From: Halorussus ruber
Lineage (GTDB): Archaea > Halobacteriota > Halobacteria > Halobacteriales > Haladaptataceae
Assembly: GCF_004765785.1 (NCBI RefSeq)
Contig: NZ_SBIT01000009.1
Coordinates: 208,179 to 272,178 of the forward strand
DNA length: 64,000 nucleotides
Direction of reading: 5' to 3'
This document shows, piece by piece, positions 7,993-16,247 of this stretch; position 1 is the first letter of the stretch; every line of letters begins with the position of its first letter. The translations under genes and the position numbers were made by a program. Under the pieces are notes generated by a model. That model did not search any database. It was not told where the DNA came from and saw only the letters and a program-made list of their open reading frames with translations.

Positions 7993-10104
7993 GTGGACGA
8001 GAACACGGGAGGTTTGTCGGGACTATTCGCCCCCGAGCGAGTCGCCGTAATCGGTGCGACCGAGAGCGAAGGGTCGATAGGTCGGGCCATCACGCGGAAC
8101 TTGCAGGCGGACTTCGCGGGCGAAGTCGTCCCGGTGAACCCCAACTACGACGACGTGCTGGGTCTGGAGTGTTACCCCGACATCGCCGCGGTGCCGGGCG
8201 AAGTGAACCTCGCAGTAGTCGTCGTGCCGCCCAAAATCGCGGTCGAGGCGGTCCGCCAGTGCGGCGAGTCCGGGGTCCGGAACGTGGTGGTCATCACCGC
8301 CGGGTTCGGCGAGACCGGGAGCGAGGGCGCGAGCCGCGAGGCCGAACTCACCGCGGTCGCCGAAGAGTACGACCTGAATCTCGTCGGGCCGAACAGTCTC
8401 GGCGTGATGAGTACCCCGAACGGGATGAACGCCACCTTCGGCCCCGAGAACGCGCTCGCGGGGTCCATCTCCTTCATGAGCCAGTCGGGCGCGTTCATCA
8501 CCGCGGTGCTGGACTGGGCCAACGACGAGGGCATCGGCTTCAAGGACGTGGTCTCGCTGGGCAACAAGGCCGTGCTGGACGAGACCGACTTCGTGGAGGC
8601 GTGGGGCGAGGACCCCGACACCGACGTGATTCTGGGCTATCTGGAGGGCGTCGAGAACGGCGGCGAGTTCATCGACTCGGCCCGCCGGGCGACCGACGAC
8701 ACCCCCATCGTGATGGTCAAGTCCGGGCGAACCGAGGCTGGCGCGCAGGCAGTCTCTTCCCACACCGGCACCCTCGCCGGGAGCGAACAGGCCTACGAGG
8801 CCGGACTGGAGCAGGCCGGAGTCCTCCGGGTCGAGAACGTCCAAGAGCTGTTCGACTTCGCTCAGATTCTCTCGGGGCAACCCCTGCCCGACTCCGACGA
8901 CGTGGCCATCGTGACCAACGCGGGCGGTCCGGGCGTGATGACCACCGACGCGGTGGGCGACTCGAACCTCTCGCTGGCCTCCTTCTCGGAGGAGACACTC
9001 TCCGAACTCTCGGAGGCCATGCCCGAGGAGGCCAACATCTACAACCCCATCGACGCCATCGGGGACGCCGACATCGAGCGATTCGAGCGGGCGCTCGACA
9101 TCGCGCTGGCCGACGAGAACGTCGGATGCGCGGTGGTCCTCTCGGCCCCGACCGCGGTCATCGACTTCGACGACCTCGCCGAGGTCATCACCGACCTGCA
9201 GGCCGAACACGGCAAGCCGGTCGCCGCGGTGCTGATGGGCGGCGAGCGCACCGAGTCGGCCAAAGACCAACTGCGCGAGGGCGGCATCCCGAACTACTTC
9301 GACCCCGCGCGAGCGGTCCGGAGCCTCGACGCCCTCTCTCGCTACCGGGAAATCAGCGAGCGCGAGTACGAGGCCCCCCAAGAGTTCGACGTGGACCGGG
9401 AGCGCGCCCGAGAGATTCTGGAGCGCGTCGAGGAGCGCGGCGACAACCGCCTCGGCGTGGAAGCGATGGGCCTGCTCGACGCTTACGGGATTCCGACGCC
9501 CGAGGGGACCATCGCCGAGGACCCCGAGGAGGCCGTCGCCGCCGCCCAAGACATCGAGGGCGAGGTCGTCATGAAAATCGTCTCGCCGGACATCCTCCAC
9601 AAGTCCGATATCGGCGGCGTGAAGGTCGGCGTCCCGCCGGAGGACGTCTACGACGCCTACGAGGACCTCGTGACTCGCGCCCGGAACTACCAGCCAGACG
9701 CGACGATTCTGGGCGTCCAAGTCCAAGAGATGGTGGACCTCGATTCGGGCACCGAGACCATCATCGGGATGAACCGCGACCCGCAGTTCGGTCCACTCCT
9801 GCTGTTCGGCCTCGGCGGCATCTTCGTGGAGATTCTGGAGGACACCGAGACGCGGGTCGCCCCGGTCAGCGAACGCGAGGCCACCGAGATGGTCGAGGGA
9901 ATCAGGTCGGCACCCCTCTTGCGAGGAGCCAGAGGACGGGACCCCGCCGACCGCGAGGCCATCGTCGAGAGCCTTCAGCGCCTCTCGCAACTCGTGACCG
10001 ACTTCCCCGCGATACTGGAACTCGACGTGAACCCCCTCGTGGCCGGGCCGGACGGCGTACAGGCTGTGGACGTGCGACTGACCGTGGACGCTGATACACT
10101 ATGA
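7993..10104 (+). CDS. acdA: Acetate-CoA ligase (ADP-forming), fused alpha-beta
   Basis: Makes acetate and ATP from acetyl-CoA, ADP and phosphate in a single step, the usual archaeal acetate-forming route. The 703-residue chain carries the CoA-binding domain (VAVIGATESEGSIG, residues 17-30), succinyl-CoA-ligase-like domains with the phosphoryl-acceptor His257 in SSHTGTLAG, and a C-terminal ATP-grasp domain (GEVVMKIVSPDILHKSDIGG). The alpha and beta parts are therefore fused, as is normal in haloarchaea. The start is GTG, placed by the leaderless promoter. Its last 4 bp overlap the next gene, so the two are translationally coupled. Specificity for acetate versus other acyl groups is inferred from the family. 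Confidence 0.92.
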   Translation: MDENTGGLSGLFAPERVAVIGATESEGSIGRAITRNLQADFAGEVVPVNPNYDDVLGLECYPDIAAVPGEVNLAVVVVPPKIAVEAVRQCGESGVRNVVVITAGFGETGSEGASREAELTAVAEEYDLNLVGPNSLGVMSTPNGMNATFGPENALAGSISFMSQSGAFITAVLDWANDEGIGFKDVVSLGNKAVLDETDFVEAWGEDPDTDVILGYLEGVENGGEFIDSARRATDDTPIVMVKSGRTEAGAQAVSSHTGTLAGSEQAYEAGLEQAGVLRVENVQELFDFAQILSGQPLPDSDDVAIVTNAGGPGVMTTDAVGDSNLSLASFSEETLSELSEAMPEEANIYNPIDAIGDADIERFERALDIALADENVGCAVVLSAPTAVIDFDDLAEVITDLQAEHGKPVAAVLMGGERTESAKDQLREGGIPNYFDPARAVRSLDALSRYREISEREYEAPQEFDVDRERAREILERVEERGDNRLGVEAMGLLDAYGIPTPEGTIAEDPEEAVAAAQDIEGEVVMKIVSPDILHKSDIGGVKVGVPPEDVYDAYEDLVTRARNYQPDATILGVQVQEMVDLDSGTETIIGMNRDPQFGPLLLFGLGGIFVEILEDTETRVAPVSEREATEMVEGIRSAPLLRGARGRDPADREAIVESLQRLSQLVTDFPAILELDVNPLVAGPDGVQAVDVRLTVDADTL

Positions 10105-11228
10105 AAACCATACTCGTTACCGCGACCGAGGAGAGTACAGGCAAGACCGCGGTCGCGCTCGCGCTGGCCAAACTGGCCGCCGAGCGCGGCCTGTCGGTCG
10201 GCTACATGAAACCCAAGGGTACCCGACTCCAGTCCAACGTCGGCAAGACGCTGGACGCCGACCCGATGCTGGCCCGCGACCTGCTGGAGTTGGACGCCGA
10301 GATGCACAACCTCGAACCCATCGTCTACTCGCCGACGTTCATCGAGCAGGCGATTCGAGGCCGCGAGAATCCCGACGAAATCCGCGACCAAGTGCGGGAG
10401 AGCTTCGAAGAACTCGCCGAAGGAAAGGACTTGATGGTCGTGGAAGGCGGTGGAAAGCTGACCACGGGCGGCATCGTGGACCTCACCGACCCCGCGGTCG
10501 CCGACTTGCTCGACGCCGAGGTCCTGCTCATCTCGAAGTACGAGAAGGGCGGCGACGTGGACGACCTGCTGGCGGCCGCCGACGACGTGGGCGACCGCCT
10601 GCTCGGCGTGCTGTTCAACGCCGTGCCCGACGCGAGTTTCGACGACCTCGAAACCGAAGTCGTCCCCTTCCTCGAAGGCCGAGGAGTCCCCGTACTGGGA
10701 GTCGTCCCGCGCGAGCAGTCGCTGGCTGGCGTGACCGTCGATGACCTCTCGGCGGAACTCTCGGCCGAGCAGTTGAACGACGCGCCGGGCGACGCCTTCG
10801 TGGAGCGGTTCCTCGTCGGCGCGATGTCGGGCGATTCCGCGCTCAGGCACCTCCGCCGGACGAAAGACGCCGCGCTCATCACCGGGGGCGACCGGCCTGA
10901 CCTCCAGCGCGTCGCGTTGGAAGCCCCGGGCGTGAAGTGCCTCATCCTGACCGGCGGGTTCCGCCCGCCGGGGGCCATCGTCGGCAAGGCCGAGGAGAAG
11001 GGCGTGCCCGTCCTGCTGGTCCAGTCGGACACGCTCACGACCATCGAGCGCGCCGAGGACGTGGTCCGGAGCGGTCGCACCCGCGACGCCGAGACGGTCG
11101 AGACGATGCGGGACCTCCTCCACGACCACGCCGACGTGGAAGCTATCGTCGGCGCGGACGAGTCGGAAGCCGAGTCGGGCGACGACTCCTCGGACGCGGA
11201 CGATTCGGACGACGAATCGTCCGAGTAA
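10101..11228 (+). CDS. Phosphotransacetylase-like protein (P-loop + DRTGG domain)
   Basis: 375 residues. The N-terminus is a BioD-like P-loop NTPase (TATEESTGKTAVALALAK, with EGGGKLTTGGIVDLTDP in the position of the second motif). The central and C-terminal part is a DRTGG-type domain (SGDSALRHLRRTKDAALITGGDRPD, ILTGGFRPPGAIV) like the regulatory N-terminus of phosphate acetyltransferases. The catalytic Pta domain is absent, so phosphotransacetylase activity is doubtful. A sensor or regulatory role for acetate metabolism is more likely, inferred from the ATGA overlap with the acetate-CoA ligase. The tail is an acidic Ser/Asp stretch. Confidence 0.8.
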   Translation: MKTILVTATEESTGKTAVALALAKLAAERGLSVGYMKPKGTRLQSNVGKTLDADPMLARDLLELDAEMHNLEPIVYSPTFIEQAIRGRENPDEIRDQVRESFEELAEGKDLMVVEGGGKLTTGGIVDLTDPAVADLLDAEVLLISKYEKGGDVDDLLAAADDVGDRLLGVLFNAVPDASFDDLETEVVPFLEGRGVPVLGVVPREQSLAGVTVDDLSAELSAEQLNDAPGDAFVERFLVGAMSGDSALRHLRRTKDAALITGGDRPDLQRVALEAPGVKCLILTGGFRPPGAIVGKAEEKGVPVLLVQSDTLTTIERAEDVVRSGRTRDAETVETMRDLLHDHADVEAIVGADESEAESGDDSSDADDSDDESSE

Positions 11229-11393
11229 CCGCCTCTCGACGCTCCTCGCCGCCCCTTCTCATTTCTCACCGCCCTCGCCATTCCTCGCTATTTCTCACCG
11301 CCCGTTCCCGCGAGGGATATTCCCATCGAACATAATTAAACAAAAAATATAAATAACGAGTGTGGTAGTTGTTGTACAGAGGCAGTCGGTGAC

Positions 11394-11888
11394 GTGAGTA
11401 GAAACGTACTGGAAGCCCCCGAACTCGACGAAACTGAACTCGACGAACCGGACGAGACCGGCGAGGTCGCGCTCCCGAACTACGGCCCGTGGGTATCGCT
11501 CTACGGTTTTCTCCACCGCTACGCGCGACCCCACACCGGAGTCTTCGCCGGGACCGCGACGGTCGGTCTCCTCGTTCTCGTCCGACAGTTCTACGCCTTC
11601 GTGTTCGGCCCCGCGGAGTGGTCGGGGCTTCCGCCGTGGTCGGTTCTGGTCGGCGTTCTCCTGTTCGGATTCGGCGTGAACTACTACGCCGTGCGCGACG
11701 ACACGGCCTGCTCGGAGTGCGGGACCGCGTTCTCGCGGGAGCGAGTCGAGAAGCGCCCGGTCCGGAACGACTCGGCCTCGGACGCCGATTCGGGCGTCTA
11801 CATCCGCGAGACGCTCGAATGCCAGTCCTGCGACCATCGAACGACCGAGATATATCGCCAACCCGAGAAGAATCCGCCTCGGTTCTGA
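11394..11888 (+). CDS. Membrane protein with cytoplasmic zinc ribbon
   Basis: 164 residues. An acidic N-terminus (LDETELDEPDETGE) is followed by two membrane helices (about residues 43-62 and 77-98). A C-terminal four-Cys module follows, CSECGTAF and then CQSCDHRT, which should bind one zinc ion. The start is GTG 11394; an AT-rich run (AAAAATATAAATAAC) lies 36-50 nt upstream as promoter. No enzyme motif is visible. It resembles uncharacterised haloarchaeal membrane zinc-ribbon proteins. It converges on the dehydrogenase gene with a 16-bp gap. Confidence 0.75.
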   Translation: MSRNVLEAPELDETELDEPDETGEVALPNYGPWVSLYGFLHRYARPHTGVFAGTATVGLLVLVRQFYAFVFGPAEWSGLPPWSVLVGVLLFGFGVNYYAVRDDTACSECGTAFSRERVEKRPVRNDSASDADSGVYIRETLECQSCDHRTTEIYRQPEKNPPRF

Positions 11889-11904
11889 AGTTACTCTCCG
11901 ACCG

Positions 11905-12936
11905 TCAGTCGCCGACCGCTATCATTCCTTTCACGGTCTCCTCGTCCATCGCGCGCCGGAAGGCGTCGTCCACCTCGTCCAAATCCGCCGCGAAGTCCAC
12001 GATTCCTTCCACGTCCACCGCGCCGTCGGCGAGAAGGTCCACGGCGGCGGGGTAGGTGTTCCGGTAACGGAAGGACCCGCGAACGTCGAGTTCGCTGTCC
12101 ACGATGTCGAGGACGTTGAGGGGGACCTCGGCCTCCGGCGCGAGGCCGACGAAGACGACGGTGCCTCCTCGGCGGACCGCGTCGAGGCTCCCCGCGATGG
12201 CGGACTTCGCGCCCGAGGCCTCGATTACTACGTCCACGCCCGAACTGTTCGTTTTGGCGGCGACCGCCTCTCCGAGGTCGGTCTCGCGGGGGTCGATGGT
12301 CAGGTCCGCGCCGCGCGCTGCTGCTCGCTGGCGCTTGGCCTTGACCACGTCAGAGACGAAGACCTCGCTGGCTCCCGCGGCGCGGGCGGCGGCCATCGCC
12401 AGCAGGCCGATTGGTCCCGCGCCGGTCACTAGCACCGAGTCGCCGACGCCGACTTCGCCCCGGCGCGCGGCGTGGATACCGACGCTGAGGGGTTCGCAGA
12501 GCGCCCCCTCGCGGGTCGAGACCGACTCGGGCAGGCGGTAGGCGAAGTCGGCGGGCCACGCGACGTACTCGGCGAACGCGCCGTCGTCCGGCGGGGTCGC
12601 CATGAAGGTCACGTCCGGGCAGAGGTTGTACTCGCCGCGCTTGCAGAAGTCGCACCGGCGGCAGGGGACGCCGGGTTCCAGCGCGACTCTGTCGCCGACT
12701 TCGAGGCCGTCCACCGCGTCGCCGACCGCCGCGACTTCGCCCGCGCTCTCGTGGCCCAGAACGAGGGGCTCCTCGACCACGTAGTCGCCGATTCGGCCGT
12801 GTTCGTAGTAGTGGAGGTCAGAGCCGCAGATGCCGACTTCGCCGACCGCGACGAGGACCTCGTCGGGCGCTGGGTCGGGTTCGGGGCGCTCCTCGACTTC
12901 GAGTCGGCCGGGTTCCGTGAGGACTGCGGTGCGCAT
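11905..12936 (-). CDS. Zinc-dependent alcohol/polyol dehydrogenase (MDR family)
   Basis: 343-residue medium-chain dehydrogenase, cytoplasmic, NAD(P)-dependent. The catalytic zinc ligands are Cys in GICGSDLHYYEHG and GHESAGEV, and the structural zinc site is seen in CRRCDFCKRGEYNLC. The Rossmann motif is VTGAGPIGLLAMAAARAAG with SDVVKAKR after it, the Asp suggesting NAD preference. It looks most like sorbitol/xylitol or threonine dehydrogenases. ATG 12936 begins the conserved MRTAVLTEPG; the longer frame crosses into repeat C and is rejected. Confidence 0.88.
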   Translation of the reverse strand: MRTAVLTEPGRLEVEERPEPDPAPDEVLVAVGEVGICGSDLHYYEHGRIGDYVVEEPLVLGHESAGEVAAVGDAVDGLEVGDRVALEPGVPCRRCDFCKRGEYNLCPDVTFMATPPDDGAFAEYVAWPADFAYRLPESVSTREGALCEPLSVGIHAARRGEVGVGDSVLVTGAGPIGLLAMAAARAAGASEVFVSDVVKAKRQRAAARGADLTIDPRETDLGEAVAAKTNSSGVDVVIEASGAKSAIAGSLDAVRRGGTVVFVGLAPEAEVPLNVLDIVDSELDVRGSFRYRNTYPAAVDLLADGAVDVEGIVDFAADLDEVDDAFRRAMDEETVKGMIAVGD

Positions 12937-13032
12937 GGCAACGGGTTCGGCGTCGAGGCGTAAAGCGATTCGTGCGTGAGCGGTGGAGGGATTTTGGTCA
13001 ACTCCGATGTGAGCTATCTCGGATTTCCTTTG

Positions 13033-13191
13033 CGGTTGGCGCGTGCTGGCGCGGTCTCCTGTGACCGCGCCGAACCGCGCGAGGGCCGAGGACCGCAGCG
13101 GGCGAGGACCGCAGGCGGTTGGGGAGGACGTGGCCCGCGGTTGCGGTGCTGTGCGGTGACTCCGAGGCTTCGGCAATAGCTAGCTTCCTGT
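13033..13191 (-). repeat. Dispersed repeat family C, copy 2
   Basis: Inverted copy of the 26-182 repeat, sharing GGAAGCTAGCT, GCACCGCAACCGCGGGCCAC and CCTCCCCAACCG on the minus strand. Its hairpin arms are GGCGCGGTC (13048-13056) and GACCGCGCC (13063-13071), different in sequence from copies 1 and 3 but still fully complementary. It lies upstream of the dehydrogenase gene, 47 bp from a rod-hairpin copy. Confidence 0.85.
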
Positions 13192-13237
13192 CGCCTTCCA
13201 CCGATTATTTCGATTATGACACAGGAACAGCAACTGT

Positions 13238-13364
13238 GGTCTCGAAAGCCCTCGCACGTCTCGGGTCGGGGGACTCGCTGTGCTTCTCGGTCGCGCCTTC
13301 GGCGCTCCCTGCGGTGCTTACGTCGTCCGCCTTCCCCGAGACGCGCTCGCCCTTTCAGTCCGCC
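13238..13364 (+). repeat. Rod-hairpin element, subtype A, copy 1 (core-altered)
   Basis: It keeps both subtype A ends (GGTCTCGAAAGCCCTCGC and GCTCGCCCTTTCAGTCCGCC) and a compensated outer stem (CGTCTCGGG with CCCGAGACG). The usual TATC/GATA inner core is replaced by unrelated sequence. It sits in the divergent region between the dehydrogenase and acetyltransferase genes. Confidence 0.75.
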
Positions 13365-13487
13365 GAGGCCCGCACGTGGTCCACCGAGCGCATCCGGTGG
13401 TCAGTCGCGCCTCTCCGACCCCGCCTCTTGACAAGGCCCCTCACACCATCCCCCTCGCTTATACCAATTCCCGAAGAACTCCCGCGT

Positions 13488-14015
13488 ATGCCCGGTGCAG
13501 TATTCCTCCGAGGAGACCAGATAACGCTCCGGACCGTCGAGGAGGACGACATCGAGTTCCTGCGCGATAGCATCAACCTGCCCGAAGTGCGCGCTGGCCT
13601 GACCACCGCACTCCCGCTCAACGCCGAGCAGGAGCGCGAGTACTTCGAGGAGCAGATTTCGAACCGAGAGGACGTGAACCTCGCAATTTGTCACGACGAC
13701 GAAATCGTCGGCACCATCGGACTCCACGACCTGGACCAGCGGGCGGGCAACTGCGAAATCGGCCTCTGGCTCGCGCCGGAGTTCCACGGCCGGGGCTACG
13801 GCACCGAGGCCTCGCGCGTGCTGACCGACTACGCCTTCCGCGAACTCCGGATGCACCGCGTCGTGGCCCGCGTCCTCGCCAGCAACGAGGCGTCGGCGCG
13901 CATCTGGGAGAAGTTGGGCTTCGAGAAGGAAGGCGTCCACCGCGACGAGGCGTTCACCGACGGCGAACACGTGGACGTGCGGTACTTCGGCGTGCTGGAA
14001 GACGAGTGGCTATAA
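13488..14015 (+). CDS. GNAT-family N-acetyltransferase (RimJ/RimL-like)
   Basis: 175-residue acetyl-CoA-dependent acetyltransferase. LRTVEEDDIEFLRDSIN is the first strand-helix of RimJ/RimL-type GNATs, GTIGLHDLDQRAGNCEIGLWL is the central sheet, and the acetyl-CoA pyrophosphate loop is HGRGYGTEA. It ends with ASARIWEKLGFEKEGVHRDE, as in protein N-terminal acetyltransferases. ATG 13488 is chosen because the upstream part of the open frame lies in the hairpin element. The substrate may be a protein N-terminus or a small amine. Confidence 0.88.
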   Translation: MPGAVFLRGDQITLRTVEEDDIEFLRDSINLPEVRAGLTTALPLNAEQEREYFEEQISNREDVNLAICHDDEIVGTIGLHDLDQRAGNCEIGLWLAPEFHGRGYGTEASRVLTDYAFRELRMHRVVARVLASNEASARIWEKLGFEKEGVHRDEAFTDGEHVDVRYFGVLEDEWL

Positions 14016-14148
14016 TCCCTGCTGGCGAAGAACCTCCCTATAATCCTTAGACAAATAATCTCCTATATTAAGGACTTAAGAAGAATTCCCTGAATCGGTT
14101 CAGAGCAACAGCGGGTTATTTAGTCCGCGAGCGAAAATTCCGCGCCAG

Positions 14149-14433
14149 ATGGAACTCGAACAGCTTCTCACGCTGGCGACCACGTTGGTTCTGGCGGGCA
14201 CGGTCCCGATTGCGGTCATCGCGGCCCGCGGGTTCCGGGGTGCGCCGTTCGGCGCGGTCCTGCGACCCCTGCCGGTCGTGCTGGTGGGCTACGTCGCGCT
14301 GAACGCCAGCGCGGTGGTCGAGATGCCCGCGCCAATCCCGTTCGCCCTCGTGATGTCGTCGGTGGCGACCATCGGCGCACTGGTGTCCGCCGCGCACGTC
14401 CTCGTCCTGCTGACCGAACGGAGGAAGCTATGA
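14149..14433 (+). CDS. Small haloarchaeal membrane protein (unit gene 1)
   Basis: 94 residues with three predicted membrane helices (about 5-24, 38-58 and 62-85) and a basic tail (TERRKL). No recognised catalytic residue. The ATG follows an AT-rich stretch with TTATTTAG about 25 nt upstream, fitting a leaderless promoter. The stop overlaps the next ATG by 4 bp. It appears to be the first of a three-gene unit with a KaiC-like protein; function unknown. Confidence 0.7.
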   Translation: MELEQLLTLATTLVLAGTVPIAVIAARGFRGAPFGAVLRPLPVVLVGYVALNASAVVEMPAPIPFALVMSSVATIGALVSAAHVLVLLTERRKL

Positions 14434-14786
14434 ACCCGATGAGCGACCTCGTCTCGTTCGTCTTCATCGCCCAGACCACGATGATGGTCATCACGAGCGC
14501 CCTGCTCGTCTATCCCGTCGTGACCTACGCTCAGAACGTCGCGCACACGCGCGGACTCCTCCTGCTGGGTGGGGCCTTCCTCGCGCTGACGGTGTCGTAC
14601 GTCTGTGCGATTCCGCTCGGCATGTCGCTCGCCTCGGCGGTGTTAGACCTCGTGTCCGCCGCGCTCGCGGCGGTCGGCCTCTGGCAGTTCGCCCGGCCGT
14701 TCGTCCGCTTCGACGGTGGCGAGGTCGAGACGACGACCGCCGTCACCGACTCCTCCGGGGGGTTCGAGAATGCCGGGGACGACTGA
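14430..14786 (+). CDS. Small haloarchaeal membrane protein (unit gene 2)
   Basis: 118 residues with three membrane helices (about 8-30, 42-62 and 68-88) and a hydrophilic acidic tail. The helix pattern resembles the preceding gene, suggesting that the two small proteins may pair in the membrane. It overlaps unit gene 1 by 4 bp and unit gene 3 by 17 bp, so the three are translationally coupled. No function is recognised. Confidence 0.7.
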   Translation: MNPMSDLVSFVFIAQTTMMVITSALLVYPVVTYAQNVAHTRGLLLLGGAFLALTVSYVCAIPLGMSLASAVLDLVSAALAAVGLWQFARPFVRFDGGEVETTTAVTDSSGGFENAGDD

Positions 14787-15300
14787 CGGCGGGTCGTTCG
14801 CGCTCTCGCCCGGCGAGCAGGCGCTCGTCTCGGTCCCCTCGATGGGGTCGCCGCTGTCGGTGCTGCCCGACGAGGCGTTCGAGAACCTGCTGGTCGTCTC
14901 GGCGACTGCCGCGCCCGACAAGGTCGAATCCATCGTCCAGCGGCGAGGAGGCGACCCCCAGAAAGTCGGGGTCATCCCGGTCACGGGGTCGCAAGTCGAG
15001 TACGACGGCCCGCTGTGGACCACCGACGCGGTGGACCCCAGCGACCTGACCGGCATCAGCATCCGGTTCTCGAAGGCGATGGAGTACGTCATGCGCGGCG
15101 GATGGGTCGTCATCGACAACGTGAACGTCCTGCTGATGTACGGCCGCGAGGAGCAGGTCTTCCGCCTGTTCGAGTCAGTAGTGTCGAGCGCCCGCGCCAA
15201 GGAGGCCTGCGGGGCCTACTGCACGGTCCGAGAGGCCGTCACCGACCAGACGTACTCGCGGTTCCGGAACTTCTGCGACCGCACCGTCTCGTTCGAGTGA
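14770..15300 (+). CDS. Degenerate KaiC/RecA-like protein (DUF7504-like)
   Basis: 176 residues with an alternating strand-helix layout. It has early VVSATAAPDKVESIVQRRGG, middle LTGISIRFSKAMEYV, the strand WVVIDNVNVLLMYG where a Walker B would be, and a terminal VTDQTYSRFRNFCDRTVSF. There is no Walker A lysine, so it is probably not an ATPase. The 35480 gene has the same layout with an added DNA-binding domain, so a signalling role is inferred. ATG 14770 was chosen because upstream codons overlap unit gene 2 in another frame. Family placement is moderate confidence. Confidence 0.65.
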   Translation: MPGTTDGGSFALSPGEQALVSVPSMGSPLSVLPDEAFENLLVVSATAAPDKVESIVQRRGGDPQKVGVIPVTGSQVEYDGPLWTTDAVDPSDLTGISIRFSKAMEYVMRGGWVVIDNVNVLLMYGREEQVFRLFESVVSSARAKEACGAYCTVREAVTDQTYSRFRNFCDRTVSFE

Positions 15301-15418
15301 TTTGTGTCCTGTCACGGGCGGATGGTTCATCCCGTGCTGGCGCTGATTTTCCACGAACTGTATGCGTAAGTAGTTATGATAAAATTAATACTCCGTCATT
15401 TGATAAGGCTACTCGTAG

Positions 15419-16189
15419 ATGAAACGACGAGCCTTTCTGGCGAGTAGCGCGGTTTCGCTCTCGGCCGTAGCCGGGTGTCTCGGAGGCGGCGGAAGCGTCC
15501 CCACGCCGAGCGACGGCAATACCGACGGCTACCCCCCAGAGTTCGACGACAAACCCGAGAAGCGCGACATCGACACCTCCTCGTTCGGAACGGTCAAGGA
15601 GAACGGCGTGCAGGTGCCGCTGGCACCCATCGACGTGGCTCACTACTGGTACAAGCGCGGCGAGGCCCGGATGGCCGACGCCCGCGGCAAGAAACAGTAC
15701 AAGACCTCCCACATCTACGGGTCGGTCCTGAGCCAGGCGGCCCCGGGTCGGCGCTCGTCGGACGACCCCGTGAAGGACTGGCCCAAGGACGACCGCATCA
15801 TCTGCTACTGCGGTTGCCCCCACCACCTCTCGTCCATCCGGGCGTCTCAGCTCATCAACGAGGGATTCAAAGAGGTCTACGTCATCGACGAGGGCTTCTG
15901 GGAGTGGCACGAGCGCGGCTACCCGATGCGGGGCGAGGACGTGGGTAGCACGCCGAAGAACTGGGTCATCCGCGGAGAGGCCCAGTCCGCCTTCGCGGGC
16001 AAGAACGCTTGGGCGCGACACCGACCGACCAAGCAGGTCGAATCGACCGACATCACCGACGAGGGGAGCTACGAACTCCACCTCAAGTTCCACGAGGTCG
16101 GTCCCGACTCGACCATCGAAGTCGAGACGCCGGGCTACACCGTCGAAGGAAAGCTGAAGGACCTCTCGGCGGGCACGGTTCAGGGGTAG
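15419..16189 (+). CDS. Tat-exported rhodanese-like lipoprotein
   Basis: 256 residues. The N-terminus (MKRRAFLASSAVSLSAVAGC) has a twin-arginine signal and a lipobox with Cys20, so the protein should be secreted folded and lipid-anchored outside. The rhodanese domain spans about residues 65-170. Its active-site loop is IICYCGCPHHLSS (Cys129, Cys131, Cys133) rather than the normal CxxxxR(S/T), giving three clustered Cys and adjacent His residues. This could serve sulfur transfer, metal binding or redox chemistry. A C-terminal beta-rich extension follows. TATGATAAAATTAATAC 30-40 nt upstream is the likely promoter. Confidence 0.8.
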   Translation: MKRRAFLASSAVSLSAVAGCLGGGGSVPTPSDGNTDGYPPEFDDKPEKRDIDTSSFGTVKENGVQVPLAPIDVAHYWYKRGEARMADARGKKQYKTSHIYGSVLSQAAPGRRSSDDPVKDWPKDDRIICYCGCPHHLSSIRASQLINEGFKEVYVIDEGFWEWHERGYPMRGEDVGSTPKNWVIRGEAQSAFAGKNAWARHRPTKQVESTDITDEGSYELHLKFHEVGPDSTIEVETPGYTVEGKLKDLSAGTVQG

Positions 16190-16247
16190 GTCGGACTCGT
16201 TGTATCCGGCAGGCCGTCGCAACCGTCGGCGACACTCGGCTGTCGTC

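Noticed and set aside
8023..9990. Long antisense ORF (655 codons) opposite acetate-CoA ligase
   Set aside because: Shadow frame typical of high-GC DNA; the plus strand has a complete conserved enzyme with catalytic His257, and the antisense product shows no fold pattern.
10101..11228. BioD (dethiobiotin synthetase) call for the gene after acdA
   Set aside because: The N-terminal P-loop is BioD-like, but a DRTGG domain follows and the gene is coupled to acetate-CoA ligase; no biotin genes are nearby.
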